Source of the DNA: a virus
Length of the DNA: 37,220 nt
Virus record (IMG/VR): IMGVR_UViG_3300009104_000055
Location: 1-37,220 of that record
Direction: 5' to 3' (one strand)
The position numbers were made by a program, and so were the translations under genes. Positions 11,727-21,409 of this stretch are shown piece by piece. Position 1 is the first letter of the stretch. Each line of letters starts with the position of its first letter. A model generated the notes under the pieces. It saw only the letters and a program-made list of their open reading frames with translations, did not search any database and was not told the DNA's origin.

Positions 11727-11923
11727 TTCTTTTTGGCCGCTTTCTTCTTGGGCGCTTTCTTCTTGGGCGCGGCCTTCTTCTTGGCAGGCTTCAGGTAAAG
11801 TCGGGCAACCGTGTACCTTGGCGCACCGGGGTTATCGTCAGCGAGCTTCTTTAGCTTCGCGTCATCACACACGCCGGTCTGCCGATAGGCTAAAACCTTT
11901 GCGGCTACTTCTACCTCAGTCAT
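11723..11923 (-). CDS. Small protein with histone-H1-like Lys/Ala tail
   Basis: Encodes 66 aa. The ATG at 11923 follows a run of eight G, a strong ribosome binding site. Residues 1-45 form a small helical domain (EVEVAAKVLAYRQTG, then KLKKLADDNPGAP). The last 21 residues are only Pro, Ala and Lys in PKKKA-type repeats, as in histone H1 and bacterial H1-like proteins, so the tail should bind nucleic acid or other polyanions. It lies between the fibre and the endolysin. Whether it is packed with DNA or acts in the cell is unknown. Confidence 0.65.
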   Translation of the reverse strand: MTEVEVAAKVLAYRQTGVCDDAKLKKLADDNPGAPRYTVARLYLKPAKKKAAPKKKAPKKKAAKKK

Positions 11924-11939
11924 GTTACCCCCCCCTTGC

Positions 11940-13598
11940 TTATAGCCATCGGTCCTCAAGATAGTCTTTCACAAGACGTATCTCGTCATAGCCAAGGTCC
12001 CGATGATACAGAATTATCTCACAGATCTCACCCGAGAAGCCGTCAATGGCAACGCTCGTGTAGTTGCCACTGGACGCTCCGATGTTTAGGTAGACGTAGT
12101 TTTGGTCGTCATCAAGATCGGTAAAGCTGGTGTACCACTCGCCGTCACCCCCGTCGATCTTGGCGATACCCGCGCCACTGTATTGTGCGACGATAACCTC
12201 TGTGCCGCTGCATACGTTTTGCGAACGCGCCTCGAGGCCCATGTCCGCAGCCAACAGGCCAAGGCCCGGTTTGCTCGACGAGTCTGTGAATATCTTCTTA
12301 CCGTAGCCGCCCCAGGCACCTGAGCCCTCGTCCTTGTTTAGGTATCCATCCACACTTGAGCCGGTGCCAAAGATGTGGGTAGAGGCGGGTGCAGTGCCGC
12401 TTGTGTTTATGACAATGAAGCAGGTCCATGGCTTGTCGTTGTCGTCGAGAACGTTCTCATCGACATTCAGCACGTCTCCGGTACTGAACGATGGTACTGT
12501 TATCCCGTTCACCGTGGCAGTTGTCGGCAATGACTGTGCGGAAGGCCCCGAGCCAAGCTGCTCTGCGTGGTTGGCGTTACCGGACTGGTCAGCCCACTGC
12601 GTTACGTCGCCGCTTCCGTCAGTTGTGATCCCAGTGCCGCCCTTGTACCAAAGAGCCAGATGGTCAACAGTGTCGGGGCTGAACCCTGCTCGGGTGGGCG
12701 ATACGCGCTCCCACATCACAACCCATTGCGCGCCGTTGTCAAAAAGGGCAACGCCATCGCCATCCGTCTCAAGGGTATACTCGGAGTTACCCTCAATCGT
12801 TTCACTGCCGTCCGCCCCAATGTCTACTGGGCCGTCTGATGTGCCGTCATCAACCCGTATAATGAAGTACCAGCGGCCTGCGCTACCTACCGCTGGAAGT
12901 GTGATCACTGCGCTGCGTGAAGCCTGGACAATAAAGTGATCGTCGCTGAGCGTAGTATCTCCGGTGACTGCGTTGTAGGCACCTTGGATACCCTTTTCGT
13001 GGTGGAGGAATCCGCTTGACTCAACAATCCCAGAGCCATCGGGCGAAAGCGTTATATCGCCATCGGCCCCATCAACGATCGTAATGACGCCAGTCGTTGA
13101 GTTGCCGGTTTGCAATTCAAGATCAAAGTTCCCGTTGGACAAAATGGCGCCAGCCGAGGCCCCGTCACCCACAACAACAGACCCAGAGACCGTCAACGCT
13201 GAGCCGTTGAACGTCAGGTTGGCCTCGCCGTTGATACCACCGCTGCCGGTCGCAGTTGTAACGTAGTTGTTGGTGTCGTTTGATAGCGTTACACCGCCGC
13301 CACCGCCACCGCCAGAAGCTGCTGCCCACTCAAGATTCCCGCTGCCATCAGTGCACGTCAACACATCATCAGCCGAGCCATACTCATCAGGGAGCGTAAG
13401 CGTTACGTTTGATGAGACGGTTGACGGGGCGCGCAGCGCAACGTACTCGCCGCCGGAAGTGTCTTGCAGCCGTATCTCGCCACGCTCCTCAATATCGACC
13501 CTGGTGGTGGTCGCCTCAATCGTTCCGTTTGCGAGGCCTTTGGCTGCCTCCGCAGCGGCGCGTCTGATTCCGCTTCTTGTTCCATATCGCGTTGCCAT
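11940..13598 (-). CDS. Tail fibre with C-terminal LamG-like domain
   Basis: Encodes 552 aa. The N-terminal half has low-complexity beta repeats typical of phage fibres (LTFNGSALTVSGSVVVGDGA, then SNGNFDLELQTGN), plus a flexible run of seven Gly near residue 95. From about residue 310 the sequence matches concanavalin-like LamG domains (LALWYKGGTG, then VTQWADQSGNANHAEQ), which often bind glycans. It probably recognises the host surface. GAGG precedes the ATG. It is in the minus-strand late operon after the giant internal protein and before the lysis genes. No chaperone gene follows it. Trimerisation and target sugar are unknown. Confidence 0.75.
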   Translation of the reverse strand: MATRYGTRSGIRRAAAEAAKGLANGTIEATTTRVDIEERGEIRLQDTSGGEYVALRAPSTVSSNVTLTLPDEYGSADDVLTCTDGSGNLEWAAASGGGGGGGVTLSNDTNNYVTTATGSGGINGEANLTFNGSALTVSGSVVVGDGASAGAILSNGNFDLELQTGNSTTGVITIVDGADGDITLSPDGSGIVESSGFLHHEKGIQGAYNAVTGDTTLSDDHFIVQASRSAVITLPAVGSAGRWYFIIRVDDGTSDGPVDIGADGSETIEGNSEYTLETDGDGVALFDNGAQWVVMWERVSPTRAGFSPDTVDHLALWYKGGTGITTDGSGDVTQWADQSGNANHAEQLGSGPSAQSLPTTATVNGITVPSFSTGDVLNVDENVLDDNDKPWTCFIVINTSGTAPASTHIFGTGSSVDGYLNKDEGSGAWGGYGKKIFTDSSSKPGLGLLAADMGLEARSQNVCSGTEVIVAQYSGAGIAKIDGGDGEWYTSFTDLDDDQNYVYLNIGASSGNYTSVAIDGFSGEICEIILYHRDLGYDEIRLVKDYLEDRWL

Positions 13599-13609
13599 AA
13601 ATGCCTCGC

Positions 13610-13984
13610 CTAGCTGCTGATGTCGGTGTAGCTGCCGCCAGTGGTGTCGTCGAGGCTTCGGTAAGCCTTACACCTAACCGTGGCGGTGGCCCCAGCGCCC
13701 GCGATGGTGGCCTTTATTGATGGGTTTGACGAGTCAACCGTTATCTCCAGCCTGCCGTTCTCATCGAGGTCGTTGTTCGCCTGGACAAACGGGCTTCCAT
13801 CCACATGCGTGGCAACGCTATCCTCATCCACCGTCTGCACAGCAACCTGTAGGCTGGCGTTATCGTTAGTGTCAAGCCGCACTTGCCATGTGTTGCAGTT
13901 GAAAGGCGGTGAGAACGTGGCGGTGGTCGTGCCAGCGGTCGCCAGGTCGGCCTTTTCCATGTACGCTGTTCTTGAGTTGGGCAT
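13610..13984 (-). CDS. Small beta-rich virion protein
   Basis: Encodes 124 aa, rich in Thr, Ala, Asp and Val with alternating hydrophobic residues, which predicts a beta-sandwich. The composition is like other small late proteins here (172, 123 and 188 aa). Its position between the giant protein and the fibre suggests a fibre-linked, decoration or tail-tip part. No motif gives a specific role. Confidence 0.6.
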   Translation of the reverse strand: MPNSRTAYMEKADLATAGTTTATFSPPFNCNTWQVRLDTNDNASLQVAVQTVDEDSVATHVDGSPFVQANNDLDENGRLEITVDSSNPSIKATIAGAGATATVRCKAYRSLDDTTGGSYTDISS

Positions 13985-13994
13985 GTCTCTCCCC

Positions 13995-16900
13995 TTATTC
14001 GTGTGTCAATTGTAACTTCTTTTGTATAGCGCCGAAAGCCTGTTTTGGATCGATGCCCCTGTCTTCAAGGTCCTGTTTCTGCATCTCACCAGCCTGAAGC
14101 AACATCCGGATGAGCACCTTCCTCTCTGGCTCAAACTCCTTGAAGAAGGACATGATGAAATCATGGGGGTCTTTCGAGTAGAGCGCGTCAACGAACTCCG
14201 AGTCTCCAACCCCCTGCGGGACCATCGCACCAATGGCGCGGCCCTTGCCTGCCTCCAAACGATTGCGCAGCGCCTGGACCTTCTTGGCCAGGTTGTACCT
14301 AACCCGGTCAAACTCCCTTCTGAACGCCTTGTGCCTGGGCAATGAACGCAGGCGGCTGCGCTCCGCGTTCTTGTGCATCTCACTGAGGGTATAGTCGAAG
14401 TCCTGCAAGCCCAGCCACACGGCCTTGCCCGCCTGGCGTGGGGTTTCTGGTGCCAGGCGGCCATACCTTGGGGTCATATCTTCCGCAGCCTTCACCCGCT
14501 TCCATGAGTAACTCCAGGGTATAAGGGGCATATTCGGCAAGACGGTATCAAGCAGGCGCACCACCTTTTCCGTCTGGGAAAGCCCGGCCTGCTTGAAGTG
14601 GGGATCATACCCGGCGGAAACAAGGAATATCGTGCTAAGCGGGCCGTTGCCGCCAATGGCACGCTCTATGTATTCCCTTGCCGCGCCACCGCTCGCGTCC
14701 ATGTCGAGCAAGTCATCAAGGTCCCAGCGCTGCAACTCATCGTGTATTGGTAGGAACCGGGTGCCCATGACATACTTTGTTACACCAGCAAATTTGACGC
14801 CACCGCGTTGAGAGAACCCGGCATCAGGGTTGATCGCGGCCCACGGTATGGCGGTGCTCTTTTGATACCACGGAAGCGCATCCTCATAGCCCTTTATGTG
14901 CTTTTCTGCGTTGTCGAAGTCTATGCCGGATTTCGCCATGTTCAGGTTGGTGAGGTAGTCATGAAGCACGAGATGCATGTTGGCCTTGAGGGGGTTCTCC
15001 CGTAGGAACTTCGCAAACTGCGGTATTGTTCTGGCATCAAAGGCGATGAACGGGATCCCCCACCAGGACTGGCGCACCACGTTGAAGAACCCGGCAAGGT
15101 TCTCGTAGTCCGCGAATGCCTTGCGCGCCACCTGCGCAGCCTCCGTTGCGGGGACACCCTTTCGGCGCAGTTCAATGAACTTGACCAGCCGCCAATAGAA
15201 ATCACCACTCTCATACAGTGCGCCCAGGTTGTTCTGAATCAAGTGTGCCGCTTGCTCAAGGCCGCCCTTGGCTGTGCTAAGGCGCTCTATCATCCTCTCG
15301 CCCACCCTCGTGCCAGACCATGACTTTACGTCTGAGACAACCAACCGAGCGGCGTCGTTCAGGTCGCGCAAAACAACCCCGGCGGTGCCACCCTTCCTTG
15401 GGTCCACGAATATACTTTGCATGAGAATGCCATAGGCCGACTCAGCCCCAGCGGCCAGGTCTGCGCGCTGGACGCGAGCCTTCAATCCCTTGCCACCAGC
15501 CAACACCAACTCTCTATAGATGGGGCTGTCTGCTCCAAGCACCAACGCCTTGGCCGCCTCGCGCATGAGCCCCCAGTTAGCTGGGTTGTATATGGAGATC
15601 CCTGCTGCCGGTGCCAACACCAGGGCATTTGAAATGAAGTTGGTCCAATGCGTTCCGGGGGCGTCGATTGTTTTCGCGCCTTTCCAGTAATTTAGGAGCC
15701 GCCCCCATCCGCTTCGGGCTGCGTGGGAGAACCGCTCTTGGTTCACCATGAACCAGTACAGGTCTGGGTGTATGTAGCCCTCGCCCTTTGACAAAGCGCC
15801 CCAGTTCACGTCAATGACCGGTTTCCCGCGCATCCCCGTGGGAAGTATGTCGGTTGTGTGTAGCGCCTTGGGTGCCTTTCTCCAGCCAGGGCGAGGTGTC
15901 ATCGAGTAGAACCCGTTCTTTGGATCGGCAAAGTTCTTGAACATCTGCATGTTGGCAAAATCTTTTACCGCATCAGGTACAGCAACAAGCAACTCATGGA
16001 CGAAATCCGTGGACATGCCATATCCGCCAGACATCTTATCACCCGCCCGCAGCGCTGCGTTGCGCTGTAGCATCTCAGCCCGTGCCGCCTCCGGAACGGT
16101 TTTGCTTGTGAACCACTCCGCTTTCTCATTGATCAGCGTGCCCTTTGGGGTCTCTCTCGCCTCGATGGGCACCCCCTTGGCGCGGAGCCTGGAAAACTCA
16201 AGTACTTGCCCTGTGATGCTGTGCTCTACTGTCTTAATCGCGCCCTCAACGCCCAACTGCTTGTACACCTGGGGTAGCCACGTTCTCCCCGCAATTGCCG
16301 CCGGGTCCGTAAACGCCCCCATCGCCAGCCCGAAGTCAGTCACGCGCTGGCGTATGCTCTTGGCCAAAGGTGCGGCGTGCGTGTTCAATATCTTCAGCTT
16401 AGCAATAAGGTGCGGAGTTCTTTCTGCGGCGGCCAGGGTGGGCAGAAAGTCATACGTGACCGTGCCGTTCTTTGGGTTGACGTGCTGCTGAAAGAACTTC
16501 GTCATTGAGTGGTGCTCGAAAAAGATGCCCTCTCTTATTGTCGGTAAGAGCTTTACCCACTCCGCATCACCCTTTTGATAGCCGTGTCTCTTCCGCAGAG
16601 ATTCGCGCATCTTCAGCAGTTCGCTTCTGAAGTAAAAGGTTGCCTCATCAACCAGGGCTTGGCCTGCACGATATTGGCCGCGTGCGAACTCAGGCACCAC
16701 TAGATCCACATCCCGAAACATTGACCGCAGCCATGCCTTGTCAAGGGCGGTGGCGTACCAGGGGTATGCCTTCCCGGCGCGGTCAGCCTCTGCCATCTTC
16801 TTGGCGACCCACGTGGCGCTCACGCCAATGTAACCCTCTCCAGCAATGGCCTTGTTCTTTATGCGATTCATGATCTCGAACGGGCCCCACAGTGGGTTAG

Positions 16901-19550
16901 CCAACCGCCCGCCGACGTCTGCCGCCTCTTGTATGGCTCGCCAAAAGTGAACGTCTTGAAATATCTTGTTGTGGATGCGGGTTCGGGCGTTGAGTTCCGC
17001 GAAGCCAAGCCTTCGCTCTGCAAGCCTTTCGTGGAACCTTGCGGTCTGTAGTTTCCTTTGTACAACGCCAAGTTCATCGGCAACCATCTGCTGCGCGGCG
17101 CGTCCCTGCTGGCGGGCAAGGGAAGACTGCTCCATCAGGTGCGCGTGCATCTTCTTTGCCGCATCAAAATCAGCGCGTATTACCCGCAGGTCTCTGGTTG
17201 TGGCCCCAACCCTTGCGTGCTGTTTCTTGAGCTTCGTCGTAACGACGCCCAACTGCGCTGTCGCTTGGGCTATGTCGTGCTTTATGCCTGCGCGTCTTGC
17301 CCCCTCAAGGCCCTCAAGCGCACGTTTCTCTGCGGCCTTCGCCGCCGCGCCCTTTACCCTGACCTCTTCCGCCAGCCGCCGCTTGACGGGAATGGCCGCC
17401 AGGCGCTCCTTCTGAAGACGACGCGCTTTCTTTGAAAGGCCAGCGCTTGCGCCAATCCTGAACTCTTCGACGGCCCCGGCGGCGGTTGCCCTCTTTCGGG
17501 CGAGGCGGCCCTTGAGGAATTCAAGACCGCTGTACCGAACCAGATCGTGCTCAAGCGCTGACGGCAAAAGAGCGCGAAGCGATCTCTCTGCCTCTGCCAC
17601 ATTGGCCTTAGACTTCCGGCCAACACGCCCCTCAATAACGTTTATAAGGCGTACTGACTCCGCATAAAACGGCGAATCGCTGAGTATCGCAGGGGCCACC
17701 GAGAGATCATTGTCGGCTATGGCGCGCATCCTTGCGTCTATGGAGGCGATCTCTGCGTCGATGCGGTCTAGTGCGGCCTTGGCTTTCTTTCCGCCTGCGC
17801 GCAAACCACCCTCTGCGGCCTCAACCCTTGCGCTGGCCGCTGCGAGTTGTGCCTCTCGTGCACTTGTCCTTGCGCGAGACTGCTCAAGAGCCTTTCTCTG
17901 GCGACGGGGTATCTTTATGCCGCCCTTTGTTAGCTCTGCGGTGAGCAGTTCAATCTCACTTCGCAGCGCCGTCGCCTCTTTGGCAAAACCCTGCCCAATA
18001 ACCCCCTGCTTTAGCTGGACCCTTAGCGCATCCGCGTGTCGGGCTGCGAGACGAGTGCGCTCGGCGGCTGGCACCGTGTGCGCCTTCTTCTCCAGCGTCT
18101 TCGCAAGGACCTCAAAGCGCGCAACAAGATCGGCACCTTCCTTCATGAGGCCTTCAGCCTCCGCAACAAGAGGCACCTGTGCAGCCTTTGCCTCCTGCAC
18201 CTTCTTCCTGTGTGCAATGAGCCCCTCAACAAGCTCTTTGGGGTTTGCATCAATCAGCTTCTGAAGGTCTGGGTGTAGCTTGTCACCGGCCTCTTTCATT
18301 GCGTTGCGCATGGCCCGTATTTCCATTCGCTGCGCGGCACTGCGCACGCCAGCGAATGGCATGGACACGTCAATGCCCGCCTGTATGAGGCCCTCGTCTA
18401 TGAAGCCAACCGGGTCCTTAGCCGCCATCTGGGCGCGGTCCTTGAAGTACCCAACGGTGTGCTCACCAAACTCATAGGTGAGCTTTATCTTTTCTTTGGC
18501 CGGATCGGGGCCAGCAATGACCCACGTACCCGATGAGATCATGTGCAGTGTCGCAGCAGGGAATGCCTTGACGAACTTCCAACTATTGATGAGCGAGTTC
18601 TTTACCACGTCCCAACTGATTGGCGTGGGGTGATCCTCCCTGCTTGGCTTAGCGCCTGGGCCGATTATTTCAAGGGTGGGCCTCTTCTTCTTTTTGGCCA
18701 ACACGAGGCCGGTTTTCGCTGGGTCGGACTTCCACCCGAAGAGCGGGCCACCCACCTCCCACCTCCACTTTTGTGGCTCCCGTATATCGTGCCGCTTTAC
18801 CAGTTCCCGTCGTATCTCTGCGGCAACGGCCTCCTGCTCCCTGGCCTCACGCCCCTCCGGGGTGAGTTGCGGGTGCACCCTCTCGGCCACGTAGGCACCG
18901 ATGGCGCTAGGGATGTCGGCAACAGTGCCAATGATGTTCTTTGCGGCCACATAGGGCGCACCCAGCCTTTCAAACGACAGAATGTCCAGGGGTGGAACGA
19001 GGCCCCTGGTTCCTTTTTGGACGTGGCCAACAAAAGGCTCCCGTCTTGTGGTTGTGTCTGGTGGGGCCACCGCAGGGCTCAAGTCGGGGAACTTGGGCCC
19101 AGGCGCAGGGATGCCGCCGTGGCGTACCGGCATGAATGGCTCCAGTCCGCGCTCTGCCGCCCCGGCCTTTTCCCTCAGAAACTCCGGGTAAGACATCTCA
19201 CCAAGAGCACCAACCGCCTCATTGAGGTAGAGCAACTTCTCTTCATCAGCCAACTCCTCGGCGGTGGGGGCGGCTCCCGTTGCCACGCCCAGCGGGCCAC
19301 GGAATGGCTGTCTGGCGTGCTTGATTGCCGGGGCCGTGGCGGGTGCTCCGAGTGCGCCAAGGGGTGGGACCTGCTCACCGCCAAGCCATGGCGAGACAAA
19401 GGCGTCAACAACGCGCTGGCTTAACTCCTCGGCCCCAATCGGCGGAACCTCAACCTCATCGTACGGCGGAACCTCAACCTCATCGTACGGCGGTATGTAG
19501 CCCTCCCCCTCTTCAGGAAGGACCACATCATCGTACGATGGCGTTCCCAT
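13995..19550 (-). CDS. Giant internal virion / ejection protein, 1851 aa
   Basis: Encodes 1851 aa, by far the largest gene. The N-terminus repeats YDEVEVPP and is Pro-rich. Residues about 390-900 are long, highly charged helices rich in Ala, Arg, Lys and Glu (coiled-coil-like). The C-terminal third is folded and more hydrophobic, with THWTNFISNALVLAPAAG and DYENLAGFFNVVRQSWWGIP, which resemble segments I associate with large polyvalent phage virion proteins. No lysozyme or transglycosylase motif is recognised. Size and place beside two other large late proteins fit a T7 gp15/gp16-like ejection role. ATG overlaps the previous stop as TAATG. Confidence 0.65.
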   Translation of the reverse strand: MGTPSYDDVVLPEEGEGYIPPYDEVEVPPYDEVEVPPIGAEELSQRVVDAFVSPWLGGEQVPPLGALGAPATAPAIKHARQPFRGPLGVATGAAPTAEELADEEKLLYLNEAVGALGEMSYPEFLREKAGAAERGLEPFMPVRHGGIPAPGPKFPDLSPAVAPPDTTTRREPFVGHVQKGTRGLVPPLDILSFERLGAPYVAAKNIIGTVADIPSAIGAYVAERVHPQLTPEGREAREQEAVAAEIRRELVKRHDIREPQKWRWEVGGPLFGWKSDPAKTGLVLAKKKKRPTLEIIGPGAKPSREDHPTPISWDVVKNSLINSWKFVKAFPAATLHMISSGTWVIAGPDPAKEKIKLTYEFGEHTVGYFKDRAQMAAKDPVGFIDEGLIQAGIDVSMPFAGVRSAAQRMEIRAMRNAMKEAGDKLHPDLQKLIDANPKELVEGLIAHRKKVQEAKAAQVPLVAEAEGLMKEGADLVARFEVLAKTLEKKAHTVPAAERTRLAARHADALRVQLKQGVIGQGFAKEATALRSEIELLTAELTKGGIKIPRRQRKALEQSRARTSAREAQLAAASARVEAAEGGLRAGGKKAKAALDRIDAEIASIDARMRAIADNDLSVAPAILSDSPFYAESVRLINVIEGRVGRKSKANVAEAERSLRALLPSALEHDLVRYSGLEFLKGRLARKRATAAGAVEEFRIGASAGLSKKARRLQKERLAAIPVKRRLAEEVRVKGAAAKAAEKRALEGLEGARRAGIKHDIAQATAQLGVVTTKLKKQHARVGATTRDLRVIRADFDAAKKMHAHLMEQSSLARQQGRAAQQMVADELGVVQRKLQTARFHERLAERRLGFAELNARTRIHNKIFQDVHFWRAIQEAADVGGRLANPLWGPFEIMNRIKNKAIAGEGYIGVSATWVAKKMAEADRAGKAYPWYATALDKAWLRSMFRDVDLVVPEFARGQYRAGQALVDEATFYFRSELLKMRESLRKRHGYQKGDAEWVKLLPTIREGIFFEHHSMTKFFQQHVNPKNGTVTYDFLPTLAAAERTPHLIAKLKILNTHAAPLAKSIRQRVTDFGLAMGAFTDPAAIAGRTWLPQVYKQLGVEGAIKTVEHSITGQVLEFSRLRAKGVPIEARETPKGTLINEKAEWFTSKTVPEAARAEMLQRNAALRAGDKMSGGYGMSTDFVHELLVAVPDAVKDFANMQMFKNFADPKNGFYSMTPRPGWRKAPKALHTTDILPTGMRGKPVIDVNWGALSKGEGYIHPDLYWFMVNQERFSHAARSGWGRLLNYWKGAKTIDAPGTHWTNFISNALVLAPAAGISIYNPANWGLMREAAKALVLGADSPIYRELVLAGGKGLKARVQRADLAAGAESAYGILMQSIFVDPRKGGTAGVVLRDLNDAARLVVSDVKSWSGTRVGERMIERLSTAKGGLEQAAHLIQNNLGALYESGDFYWRLVKFIELRRKGVPATEAAQVARKAFADYENLAGFFNVVRQSWWGIPFIAFDARTIPQFAKFLRENPLKANMHLVLHDYLTNLNMAKSGIDFDNAEKHIKGYEDALPWYQKSTAIPWAAINPDAGFSQRGGVKFAGVTKYVMGTRFLPIHDELQRWDLDDLLDMDASGGAAREYIERAIGGNGPLSTIFLVSAGYDPHFKQAGLSQTEKVVRLLDTVLPNMPLIPWSYSWKRVKAAEDMTPRYGRLAPETPRQAGKAVWLGLQDFDYTLSEMHKNAERSRLRSLPRHKAFRREFDRVRYNLAKKVQALRNRLEAGKGRAIGAMVPQGVGDSEFVDALYSKDPHDFIMSFFKEFEPERKVLIRMLLQAGEMQKQDLEDRGIDPKQAFGAIQKKLQLTHE
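19441..19488. repeat. Two perfect 24-bp tandem units in the giant gene
   Basis: Two identical 24-bp units lie head to tail; each begins GGCGGAACCTCAACC and ends TCATCGTAC. They encode the repeat YDEVEVPP near the N-terminus of the 1851-aa protein. Perfect identity at the DNA level suggests a recent duplication. Confidence 0.85.
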
Positions 19551-21400
19551 TACTTGGCCCCCATGAGCTTATTGTAATGAGCGCGCGCCTCTTTTGTGCC
19601 CGCGCCATACAGCCTGTTGGCCTCGCGCTTTGCCTCTCCGGGGGTCCACTTTTTCTTGGCCTTGGGCTTTGCCCCGCCAAGTTTGTCTACCACCTTCTTT
19701 GCCTTGTCCCAGAACCCTTCTCCCTTCGGCTCCTCTTCGACGGCCCCCTTGGCCCTCTCCCTGGCCGCCACGCTCGCCTTGTTTGCGTCCTCAAGGGCCT
19801 TGTGTGCCCTTTGTATGTCTGCGTCCGAAACGACCGCACGCTTGCGGGTCACCTTGCGCTTGCCCTTGGCGTCCACGGTCACTGAGCGAGTTCCCCGCCT
19901 GCTCTGTTCGAGGTCGGCCAGGTCTTTAGCGGCCTTCAGGGCCTTCTTTTCTGCGGCTGTTGCGGTTGTCAATGCCAACCCAAGGTTGGCCTTGTATCGC
20001 GCCAACTCTTTCTTGCTCATGCTTTTTAGCTCCGCCATGGTTAGCTTCCGGCCAAACTCAACGGTGTCTCTGGTTAGAGTGAGCCTGTGTTTGGTTTCGG
20101 CCCTTGGAATGGCACCGGACACGGTAGCTGCCTGCGTTCCGGCGGCCTTCGCTGCCAGCGCGTGCGCGGCCTGGTACTCTGGCGTGTTATTTATAAAGTG
20201 CCACTTTACGGTCTTGTCGCCCAGGTTGTAATTGGCCGAGTTGGCAACCATCTCGTTGAGGGTGTCTTTCAGGGCGTTCCTTGCTCGGCGGTTTTTTGGT
20301 GACATGGTTCGCTTGTATAGGGCCGCGCGCTCGTTAGCGGTCCCTGCGTCTTGGCGCTTGCGCCTGCTTTTCGCCCTGGCTGGCGGGTCCGCTGGATCCC
20401 TTAACCACTCGTGGTGATAGCCACCCTTTCCTGTGGGCTCATCCCTTAGCCTTTTCTTCTTGCGGAGTACGTTCCTTCGGTCCCCCTTCGCACGAAAGAC
20501 ATCGCTCTCAACCCTGATCTTGCGAGCCTCCAGCCGTTCCTTCGCTCTAAGGGCGGCGGCCTTTTTTTCATCCGCCTCTTTTTTGCGGGCAATTTCTCTT
20601 GCCAACTGCTGCACCGTCATGCCCGGCACCCCCGCAGTCCCCGCTGGGGTTTCGAGGCGCTCAATGTCAACCCTGCCCCTTTTCATTCCATATGGCGCTG
20701 CCAGTGTTGTGCGTCGACGCCCAGAGACATCAGGCTCACGCGCGCGAATTAGCGCACGGGCCTCCTCTGCGGCGCGCGGCTCAACCTGCGGACCGCGTGA
20801 CGGCGGAAGGGCAATCCCACGAGGGACTGGCATTGGGGCCGGGGTGACCGGCTGGCGTGGCGGGGGAACCACCAGCGGGCCTACGCCGGGACCTGGGAGC
20901 GCCGTCCGTGGTTGAGGTGTTAGCGCCTGGGCGGGCGAGCCGGGAGGCGGGAAGAACGGCGATGGCGCCGGGACCTCCTCGCTCACGGTTGGGGGTGCTT
21001 CCTTCCACTCAAGCCCCATATCGGTCGGCGTGGCGCGCTTCATCGCATCAGTTAAGCCTGCCTCCGCCAAAAAACGCGCAGTGTCTTGCGCTGAGCGCAC
21101 CCCGGCACGCAGATCTGCCTTTCCGGCTAGGCCAGCCTTCTCGCGAGCCAGCCTCTGCTGCTCCTCTGCTGCGGCGCGGGCCGCTATGCGTGACGGCATG
21201 TATTCGCCGATAAGGCCCTTGGCTAAATCAGCAAGGAACCCCATGCCAAAGCGCTTCCACTTGTCGGAGCGGGCTGCCTCTGCCTGCTGTTGCTGCCACT
21301 GCCGTTGGGCCTTTGCCTGCGCAGCATTGAATGCCATTTGTTGCCTGCGACCTTCTTTCGCGGCCCTTTGGGCCATGAGCGCCGCCACTCCACCAGCCAT
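19550..21400 (-). CDS. Large basic helical virion protein, 616 aa
   Basis: Encodes 616 aa, dominated by Ala, Arg, Lys and Glu. The N-terminus (residues 10-50) is a Gln/Ala-rich helix, followed by a short hydrophobic stretch at 50-66 (FGMGFLADLAKGLIGEYMP). Residues 100-210 are Pro-rich and probably disordered, and the rest is charged coiled coil. Such composition is typical of internal virion proteins that leave the head with DNA. Its stop overlaps the start of the giant protein, so the two are probably made together and may form one ejection complex. No enzyme motif is seen. Confidence 0.6.
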   Translation of the reverse strand: MAGGVAALMAQRAAKEGRRQQMAFNAAQAKAQRQWQQQQAEAARSDKWKRFGMGFLADLAKGLIGEYMPSRIAARAAAEEQQRLAREKAGLAGKADLRAGVRSAQDTARFLAEAGLTDAMKRATPTDMGLEWKEAPPTVSEEVPAPSPFFPPPGSPAQALTPQPRTALPGPGVGPLVVPPPRQPVTPAPMPVPRGIALPPSRGPQVEPRAAEEARALIRAREPDVSGRRRTTLAAPYGMKRGRVDIERLETPAGTAGVPGMTVQQLAREIARKKEADEKKAAALRAKERLEARKIRVESDVFRAKGDRRNVLRKKKRLRDEPTGKGGYHHEWLRDPADPPARAKSRRKRQDAGTANERAALYKRTMSPKNRRARNALKDTLNEMVANSANYNLGDKTVKWHFINNTPEYQAAHALAAKAAGTQAATVSGAIPRAETKHRLTLTRDTVEFGRKLTMAELKSMSKKELARYKANLGLALTTATAAEKKALKAAKDLADLEQSRRGTRSVTVDAKGKRKVTRKRAVVSDADIQRAHKALEDANKASVAARERAKGAVEEEPKGEGFWDKAKKVVDKLGGAKPKAKKKWTPGEAKREANRLYGAGTKEARAHYNKLMGAK

Positions 21401-21409
21401 GATGACCTC

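Noticed and set aside
13290-13320. Glycine run in the fibre gene as a possible collagen-like repeat
   Set aside because: It is a plain run of glycine codons, not Gly-X-Y triplets; more likely a flexible linker.
14379-14385. Single TCACTGA or TCAGTGA heptamers elsewhere (also near 228, 19878, 25034 and 31785)
   Set aside because: They are isolated, not spaced at 11 bp and about as frequent as a 7-mer should be by chance.
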